A DNA stretch of 10,804 bases from the NCBI GenBank assembly GCA_015489295.1, contig WGAB01000017.1:1-10804 (forward strand), written 5' to 3'. This DNA comes from Caldifarciminota bacterium (GTDB lineage Bacteria > WOR-3 > Hydrothermia > WGAB01). Below the pieces are notes generated by a model that had not been told where the DNA came from, did no database searches, and saw nothing but the letters and a program-made list of their open reading frames with translations. Of the stretch, positions 6,186 through 10,804 are shown in pieces; within the stretch, counting starts at the first letter, position 1; each line of letters opens with the position of its first letter. The position numbers were made by a program, and so were the translations under genes.

Positions 6186-7673
6186 ATGGCACGGCGCGAT
6201 GTCCTTCTCAGCGCCCAGGCGCTGAAAAACCTGTGCCGCGCTCCAAACCTGGAGACGGCATTGCAGCAATGGGATCGGCATGGGCTCCGACTCTGGGTCT
6301 CTCCGGTTTCCCTGGCCCTCTACGGCCAAGCCCTGGCTCCTGCCCTACGGCAACGCCTCACTCTGCTGCCGGACGACCCTGAGCTGCTTCTGAGCGACAC
6401 CTTTTCCGAGGCCCGCCTGCTCGATACCTACGCCGAGCGGTTCGGCATTCCCTACGTGGTGGACGCTCCCGAAGGCACCTCCACGCCTTCCCTCTCTTCT
6501 CAAACCCTGCTCTCTTCACCGGAGTCCATCGACTTTTTCCAGAAGCCGGTCCGGTTCCTGGATCTCCGGGCCCAGATGTCCGATGTGCTCAACGGGTTCC
6601 TGAGCGGCCTTCAGGGAATCCTGGGGGCCACGGCTTTCGTGCAGGGCAAACAGGTTCAGGAGTTTGAAGAGGCCTTTGCCGAGTACCTGGGGGTTCGGCA
6701 TGTCGTAGCGGTCAACAACGGCACCGCGGCCCTCCTTCTGCCGTTGATGGCCCTGGACCTTCAGCCGGGCGACGAGATCATCACGGTGTCCCACACCTTT
6801 ATTGCCACGGCCGAGGCGATCTCCTTCGTCGGGGCGACTCCGGTGTTCGTCGATGTGGATCCCCGGTACTACACCATGGACCCTGCGCAGATCGAGGCCC
6901 GAATCACCTCCCGAACCCGGGGGATCCTGCCGGTGCACCTTTACGGGCAACCGGCCGATATGGACCCGATTCTGGAAATCGCCGAGAAACACGGCCTGTT
7001 TGTTTTGGAAGACGCGTGCCAGGCCCACGGTGCCCTGTACTTCAGCCAGCGGGCCGGGGGCACGTGGCTCCGCGCGGGCACCCTGGGGTTGGCCGGGGCC
7101 TTCAGCTTCTATCCGGGCAAGAACCTGGGCGCGTACGGCGAGGGCGGTGCCGTGGCCACCAACGACGATACCTTGGCCACGAAAATGCGAGCCCTCCGGG
7201 ACCATGGATCCTTCCGCAAGTATTACCACGACTACATCGGCCTGAACCTGCGGATCAACAACCTGCAGGGGGTGGTGCTCCGGGAGAAGTTGAAGCACCT
7301 GGATCGCTGGAACGAGGGACGTCGGTACTGGGCTCAGCGGTACCGGGAACTTCTGCAGGGGGTGGGAGACCTCCAGCTTCCTGAAGAGGCCCCCTACGCC
7401 CGACATGTGTACCATCTCTTTACCGTGCTCACCGAGCATCGGGATGCGCTCCTGGAGTACCTGAAGAAGCACGATGTCCAGGTCGGCATCCATTATCCGA
7501 TCCCGGTGCATCGCCAAAAGGCCTACGCGTTCATGGGCATGGAGGAGGGGACCCTACCGGTTTCTGAAAGAGTGGCCCGGCAAACCCTTTCTTTACCCAT
7601 GTTTGCCGAACTTTCCGAGGAAGAAGTAGACTTTGTAGCTGAGCAGATCCAAAACTTTTTTAGGGGGTTGTAA
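6186..7673 (+). CDS. DegT/DnrJ/EryC1 sugar aminotransferase with ~120-residue N-terminal extension
   Basis: A 495-residue protein; ordinary family members have about 360-400. The aminotransferase part begins near residue 121 (RFLDLRAQ) and has NNGTAALLL (177-185), HTFIATAEAI (203-212), EDACQAHGA (275-283, with the PLP-ring Asp276), the Schiff-base Lys312 in FSFYPGKNLGAYGEGG, RDHG (338-341) and GIHYPIPVH near the C-terminus. Such enzymes transfer an amino group from Glu to a keto UDP-sugar; next to WlbB-like and WlbA-like genes a 3-keto UDP-HexNAcA is the likely substrate. Residues 1-120 match no usual part of the family. They alternate short hydrophobic strands and helices (DVLLSA; LRLWVSPVSLALYG; then LLSDTF to IPYVVDA) in a pattern like a degenerate PIN domain, which is inference. 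The start follows the previous stop by 6 bp with GGAG at 6173-6176; an internal start near Met131 would cut off conserved residues. Confidence 0.9.
   Translation: MARRDVLLSAQALKNLCRAPNLETALQQWDRHGLRLWVSPVSLALYGQALAPALRQRLTLLPDDPELLLSDTFSEARLLDTYAERFGIPYVVDAPEGTSTPSLSSQTLLSSPESIDFFQKPVRFLDLRAQMSDVLNGFLSGLQGILGATAFVQGKQVQEFEEAFAEYLGVRHVVAVNNGTAALLLPLMALDLQPGDEIITVSHTFIATAEAISFVGATPVFVDVDPRYYTMDPAQIEARITSRTRGILPVHLYGQPADMDPILEIAEKHGLFVLEDACQAHGALYFSQRAGGTWLRAGTLGLAGAFSFYPGKNLGAYGEGGAVATNDDTLATKMRALRDHGSFRKYYHDYIGLNLRINNLQGVVLREKLKHLDRWNEGRRYWAQRYRELLQGVGDLQLPEEAPYARHVYHLFTVLTEHRDALLEYLKKHDVQVGIHYPIPVHRQKAYAFMGMEEGTLPVSERVARQTLSLPMFAELSEEEVDFVAEQIQNFFRGL
7662..7667 (+). promoter_or_regulatory. 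Ribosome binding site of the Gfo/Idh oxidoreductase
   Basis: AGGGGG lies 6 bases before the ATG at 7674, inside the last codons of the aminotransferase gene. The TAA of that gene (7671-7673) directly touches the ATG, so translation is very likely coupled. Confidence 0.65.
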
Positions 7674-8699
7674 ATGGTTCGCGTAGGTGTTATCGGGTTC
7701 GGATATTGGGGGCCGAATCTGGTCCGAAACTTCAACGCCATTGACGGCGCCGAGGTCCTGTGGGTGGCCGACCTGAAGGAAGATCGTCGGAACCTGGCAA
7801 AACGACTCTATCCCCATATCCAGGTGACGCCGGACCCCGATGAGGTCATCCGGGACCCTCGGGTGGATGCGGTGCTCATTGCGACCCCCATCTTCGCCCA
7901 CTACGAGTTGGCCAAGCGGGCTCTCAACGAGGGCAAACATGTGCTGGTGGAAAAGCCCCTGACCTCACGCTCAGAAGAGGCCGAAGAACTGGTGGAACTC
8001 GCCGAGAAGAAGAACCGGGTGCTCCTGGTAGACCACACCTTCATTTACACCGGTGCCGTGCGGAAGATCAAGGAGCTGGTCACCTCCAATCAGCTGGGCG
8101 ACATCCTGTACTTCGACTCCATGCGGGTCAACCTGGGTCTTTTCCAGCCCGATGTCAATGTTCTGTGGGACCTGGCGCCCCATGACCTTTCCATCCTGGA
8201 ATACCTGCTGGAGGGCCTTCAGCCCGAGGGGGTTGTGGCCACCGGAGCCTCCCACTACAACCCGGACCTGGAAAACATCGCCTACCTCACCCTGTATTAC
8301 CCCAACAACGTCATTGCCCACGTCAACGTCAGCTGGCTGGCTCCGGTAAAGATCCGCTTGCTGGTGCTGGGGGGAACCAAGAAGATGGTGGTTTACGACG
8401 ACACCGAACCCAGCGAAAAGGTCAAGGTCTACGACAAAGGAGTCGAAGTGCTCAAGAACAATGACACCAACGAGCACCTGTACCGGTTCCTGGTGGAGTA
8501 CCGGATGGGGGACATGTGGGCCCCCAAGCTGGATTCCAAAGAGGCCCTGCGTGCCGAGGCTGAGCACTTCGTCGAATGCATTGAAAACAGCACCCGGCCC
8601 ATCACCGACGGAGAGTTTGGACTCCGGATCGTCAAGATTTTGGAGGCAGCGACCGAGAGTCTGAGGTCCCGAGGGCGGTTTGTCCCCTTGAATCTGTAA
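7674..8699 (+). CDS. Gfo/Idh/MocA oxidoreductase, WlbA/WbpB-like
   Basis: A 341-residue NAD(P)-dependent sugar oxidoreductase of normal length. The Rossmann start is GVIGFGYWGPNLVRNF (5-20), followed by DAVLIATP (65-72), the family's EKPL with Lys94, VDHTFIYTG (119-127) and WDLAPHD (165-171), whose Asp166 and His170 lie in the position of the usual catalytic pair. The C-terminal part is the mixed sheet that forms the substrate face. The YWGPNLVRNF start together with the WDLAPHD block is typical of members in surface-polysaccharide clusters. Next to the acetyltransferase and aminotransferase genes it most likely oxidises C3 of a UDP-HexNAc uronic acid, as WlbA and WbpB do, to give the ketone the aminotransferase uses. 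Other sugars are possible, since this superfamily is broad. It is cytoplasmic, abuts the upstream gene with no gap, and leaves 7 bp before the barrel gene. Confidence 0.9.
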   Translation: MVRVGVIGFGYWGPNLVRNFNAIDGAEVLWVADLKEDRRNLAKRLYPHIQVTPDPDEVIRDPRVDAVLIATPIFAHYELAKRALNEGKHVLVEKPLTSRSEEAEELVELAEKKNRVLLVDHTFIYTGAVRKIKELVTSNQLGDILYFDSMRVNLGLFQPDVNVLWDLAPHDLSILEYLLEGLQPEGVVATGASHYNPDLENIAYLTLYYPNNVIAHVNVSWLAPVKIRLLVLGGTKKMVVYDDTEPSEKVKVYDKGVEVLKNNDTNEHLYRFLVEYRMGDMWAPKLDSKEALRAEAEHFVECIENSTRPITDGEFGLRIVKILEAATESLRSRGRFVPLNL

Positions 8700-8706
8700 A
8701 GGCTCC

Positions 8707-10023
8707 ATGTGGATCTTGCTGATGCTCCTCGCCTTTGGCGAGGGGATGGAGAATCGTTTGCTGGCCCGGTGGCAAGTTCTGCAGGCCGACCGGATCCCGG
8801 CCACCTGGGCCTTTGAGCCACCACGGGGATCCTTCGGGCCGGAGAATGGCCTGCAGGTCGCCTTCACGGCCCATCGTGACAGCACCCTGTGGACCACCAG
8901 TTCAGTGACCGTCACTGCCTCGTTTTCCCACTGGAATCTGGTATGGGAACCCCTCCTGAAAACCGGTCAGGATGGGGTCTATCCCATCCAGGAGTTCCGG
9001 GGGGCGTTTCGTTCGGACTTCCGCCGGGCATTGCTGAGTTGGACCCCGATGGGAGCGTGGACAGCCGTGCTGGGTCGGGCTCCGGTGCACTTTGGGGAGT
9101 CGGCCCGGTTTCCCTTGCTTTTCAGTGAGGAGGCCCCGCCCATGGAGCTGATCGGGTGGCAGTTCCGGCTGGGGCCTGTGGAATTTCATCACCTGCTGTC
9201 CCAGTGGCCCGACGTCGAGGCCCGGCACACGACCTTTCCCGGAGATACCTCACGCCCCCGGCGGGCCCACCGTTACCTTGCGTTCCACGGCCTGGCCCTT
9301 CGATTTGGGAACCGGCTCCGCGTGGGTTTCTCCGAGGCCTTCCTTTACGGTGGCGAGATGACCTTCCAGCTCCTTTATGCCAACCCCTTCACCCTTTATT
9401 ACACCAACCAGTTCAACCATTACCCCATGGCCGATGGCAACATCCTGTGGCTGTTCCACGCCCGTGCCAGGCTTTTCCGCGGTGGACAGATCTATGGCGA
9501 GTTCCTGGTCGACGATTTCCAGTATGCGCCGGACCGCTACCACGAGCCGAACCACCTGGCCTGGCTGATTGGCCTGGAAGCGGCCAAAGGGGCCTGGTAC
9601 GGCCACGCCGAGTACACCAAGATCACCGCCTGGGTGTACAACCACTTTTACGCCTACGATCGGTTTGAGATCTACGGGATTCCCGTGGGCTTTCCCTTTG
9701 GGCCCGACGTGGAAACGGCCTGGCTCCGGTGGGGGTACCGAAGCGGAGGGATTGGGGTGGGGCTGGACCTGGTCTGGATGGTTCGGGGAGAGAACCGGGT
9801 CACCACCCCCTGGCCGGTCCCCGAGGACCCGCAACAGGAGGGGTACCGGTTTCCCCAGGACAACTTCCTGCGGGGAACGCCCACCCGAACGGTGGAAGCC
9901 TCCGTAGTGTGGGACTGGGCACCCCAGGGTTACTGGACCCTTCGGGGAAAGATGGGGTTGCTTCGCTATGGGGCCGCCACTGCTCCCGTGGGGGAACTCC
10001 AGCTGATCTGGCGGACGCCGTAG
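8707..10023 (+). CDS. Wzi-like outer-membrane beta-barrel (capsule assembly family)
   Basis: A 438-residue protein rich in aromatic, alternating amphipathic strands with no cytoplasmic domain, most like the Caps_assemb_Wzi family, whose E. coli member anchors group 1 capsule at the outer membrane. The marks I rely on are HRYLAFHGLALRFG followed by RVGFSEAFLYGG (about 194-219), NPFTLYYTNQFNH (about 224-236) and YGEFLVDDFQYAP (about 262-274), followed by regular barrel strands to the end. The N-terminus MWILLMLLAFG is a very short hydrophobic stretch with no positive charge, an odd signal peptide; an in-frame stop at 8689-8691 and the absence of any other start codon rule out a longer version. 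The ribosome binding site is weak (AAAGG four bases before the ATG), so expression may depend on coupling to the oxidoreductase gene. It is the last gene of the operon and implies a diderm cell. Porin-like function remains possible. Confidence 0.72.
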   Translation: MWILLMLLAFGEGMENRLLARWQVLQADRIPATWAFEPPRGSFGPENGLQVAFTAHRDSTLWTTSSVTVTASFSHWNLVWEPLLKTGQDGVYPIQEFRGAFRSDFRRALLSWTPMGAWTAVLGRAPVHFGESARFPLLFSEEAPPMELIGWQFRLGPVEFHHLLSQWPDVEARHTTFPGDTSRPRRAHRYLAFHGLALRFGNRLRVGFSEAFLYGGEMTFQLLYANPFTLYYTNQFNHYPMADGNILWLFHARARLFRGGQIYGEFLVDDFQYAPDRYHEPNHLAWLIGLEAAKGAWYGHAEYTKITAWVYNHFYAYDRFEIYGIPVGFPFGPDVETAWLRWGYRSGGIGVGLDLVWMVRGENRVTTPWPVPEDPQQEGYRFPQDNFLRGTPTRTVEASVVWDWAPQGYWTLRGKMGLLRYGAATAPVGELQLIWRTP

Positions 10024-10030
10024 GGCGGGG

Positions 10031-10771
10031 TTAGATCATTCCGCCGTCGACGACGACGACCTGGCCGGTAATGTACGAGGCCTCTTCCGAGGCCAAAAAG
10101 AGGATGACCCGGGCGATCTCTTCGGGCTGGGCCGGCCGACCCAGGGCGATCTGGCTGCGGTAGGCTTCCTTAACCGCCTCGGGCAGGTCGGCGGTCATGC
10201 GGGTTTCGACGTAGCCCGGGGCCACCGCCACCACCCTTACATTGCGGCGGCCCACCTCCCGGGCCAGGGATCGGGTGAAGGCGATGATGCCGGCCTTGGA
10301 GGCCGCGTAGGCTGCCTGCCCCGGATTGCCTGTGATTCCGACCACCGACGACACGTTCACGATGACCCCCCGGCGTTGTTTGAGCAGGGGGCGCAGAGCA
10401 GCCTTGGTAAAGTTGTAGGTGCCGGTCAGGTTGACCTCCAGCACCCGGTGCCAATCCTCGGGGGAGAGGCGGAGCAGCAGTTGATCCACGGTCATGCCTG
10501 CGTTGTTGACCAGGATGTCCAGCCGGCCCCACCGCTCGAGGACCGTTTGGACGATCTCTTGCGCCCGTTCCAGGTCGGTTACGTCGGCCGGAAAGACGGC
10601 CACCCGGTTTCTGTCACCGCCCAGTTCCTGAAATCGTTGTTCCAGGGTTTGGGCGTTTCGGGCCACCAGGGCCACCCGGGCACCCTCCTGGTGAAACGCC
10701 CGGGCAGTAGCCCATCCGATGCCGGTGGAGGCGCCGGTGATCAGCGCCACCTGATCCTGAAACCTTGTCAT
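10031..10771 (-). CDS. fabG: 3-oxoacyl-[acyl-carrier-protein] reductase (SDR family)
   Basis: A 246-residue classical short-chain dehydrogenase/reductase of the usual FabG length. It has the cofactor loop TGASTGIG (12-19), NNAG (89-92), Asn114, the catalytic Ser142 in VNVSSVVG, YAASK with Tyr155 and Lys159, and PGYVETRMT (185-193), and ends GQVVVVDGGMI. ALVARN after the second strand, with Arg38, favours NADPH. FabG reduces 3-oxoacyl-ACP in fatty acid elongation; in this family a related role such as acetoacetyl-CoA or sugar/alcohol reduction cannot be fully excluded, but the match to FabG motifs throughout is close. It starts at the ATG complementary to 10769-10771 with AAAGGAGG just upstream. 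It is on the opposite strand to the glycan operon and converges on it with 7 bp between the stops, so it belongs to another transcription unit entering from the right. Confidence 0.9.
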   Translation of the reverse strand: MTRFQDQVALITGASTGIGWATARAFHQEGARVALVARNAQTLEQRFQELGGDRNRVAVFPADVTDLERAQEIVQTVLERWGRLDILVNNAGMTVDQLLLRLSPEDWHRVLEVNLTGTYNFTKAALRPLLKQRRGVIVNVSSVVGITGNPGQAAYAASKAGIIAFTRSLAREVGRRNVRVVAVAPGYVETRMTADLPEAVKEAYRSQIALGRPAQPEEIARVILFLASEEASYITGQVVVVDGGMI

Positions 10772-10778
10772 GACGATG

Positions 10779-10791
10779 CCTCCTTTGGAGG
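10779..10791 (-). promoter_or_regulatory. Shine-Dalgarno of fabG inside a CCTCC-AAA-GGAGG hairpin
   Basis: On the minus strand the leader reads CCTCCAAAGGAGG, ending 7 bases before the fabG ATG. The AAAGGAGG is a near-ideal ribosome binding site, and the CCTCC just before it could pair with it as a 5-bp all-GC stem with a 3-base loop. This could lower or regulate initiation; it could also be chance. The fabG promoter lies beyond the right edge. Confidence 0.45.
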
Positions 10792-10804
10792 TGGGTTCTG
10801 CTCC

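Larger units (their letters stand above)
657..10023 (+). other. Predicted nine-gene surface-glycan operon
   Basis: Nine genes run on one strand with gaps of 37, 10, -4, -8, 16, 6, 0 and 7 bp. No intergenic space is large enough for another promoter with a leader, and no rho-independent terminator (GC hairpin plus T run) is visible between them. The promoter at 583-611 precedes the first gene. The set combines UDP-sugar modification, lipid-carrier loading, glycan tailoring and an outer-membrane barrel. Promoters inside coding sequence cannot be excluded, so the unit may be split in the cell. Confidence 0.7.

Noticed and set aside
6516..7517. 333-codon minus-strand open frame opposite the DegT aminotransferase
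   Set aside because: Antisense shadow: the plus-strand frame holds the PLP lysine and other family motifs, and this one has none.
485..8831. GGATCC appears about ten times, somewhat more than base composition would predict
   Set aside because: The copies sit inside coding sequence in different contexts with no spacing pattern or shared flanks; codon preference is a sufficient explanation.
7971..8915. 314-codon minus-strand open frame opposite the oxidoreductase
   Set aside because: Long, but its translation has no recognisable domain, and the plus strand carries a clear Gfo/Idh protein with all motifs.
10010..10045. GGCGGA...TCCGCC inverted repeat as a terminator between the convergent genes
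   Set aside because: The arms are 6 bp with a 24-base loop and no T run follows on either strand, so it does not look like an intrinsic terminator.
1..10804. Search for CRISPR repeats, tRNA or rRNA genes, insertion sequences and attachment sites
   Set aside because: No regularly spaced repeats, cloverleaf sequences, transposase motifs or direct-repeat borders were seen; the window is almost fully taken up by the ten genes.

Overview
The window is GC-rich (roughly 60% by eye) and almost fully coding. It holds ten genes: a broken-off gene at the left edge, eight genes spaced tightly enough to be one operon plus the aminotransferase that heads them, and one convergent gene at the right. It looks like the chromosome of a diderm (outer-membrane) bacterium. 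The best evidence is a Wzi-like outer-membrane beta-barrel at 8707-10023, together with polysaccharide genes and FabG. Clear AAGGAGG-type ribosome binding sites and a near-consensus sigma-70 promoter also say Bacteria. The class III aminotransferase recalls thermophile homologues, so a thermophilic uncultured lineage is possible, but the species cannot be named from this sequence.

Layout: (1) 1-567, the C-terminal part of an ABC exporter ATPase. (2) 583-611, a strong promoter (TTGACA, 17 bp, TAGAAT). (3) 657-10023, nine same-strand genes with gaps of 37 bp or less, several overlapping or abutting. In order they are a class III aminotransferase or racemase, a compact nucleotide-sugar-dehydrogenase-like protein, a FemAB/BioF2-type GNAT, a polysaccharide deacetylase, a small phosphoglycosyl transferase, a WlbB/WbpD-like hexapeptide acetyltransferase, a DegT-type sugar aminotransferase with an unusual N-terminal extension, a Gfo/Idh/MocA (WlbA/WbpB-like) oxidoreductase, and a Wzi-like barrel. 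(4) 10031-10771 on the minus strand, FabG, converging on the barrel gene with only 7 bp between them.

How they may work together: acetyltransferase, aminotransferase and oxidoreductase match the three steps that put a 3-acetamido group on a UDP-HexNAc uronic acid, as in the Wbp/Wlb pathway. The phosphoglycosyl transferase would load the first sugar phosphate onto undecaprenyl phosphate. The deacetylase and the FemAB-like transferase could tailor the glycan, and the barrel could act at the outer membrane in surface attachment or export. The window shows no ordinary glycosyltransferase, flippase, polymerase, UDP-HexNAc 2-epimerase or full-length UDP-sugar 6-dehydrogenase, so the pathway is incomplete here and must rely on genes elsewhere.

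Most worth a second look: the compact dehydrogenase-like protein, which lacks the sugar-nucleotide domain and has altered active-site positions; the ~120-residue, possibly PIN-like extension on the aminotransferase; and the pairing of an amino-acid aminotransferase/racemase-like gene with a FemAB-like amino-acyl/acyl transferase in a glycan operon.
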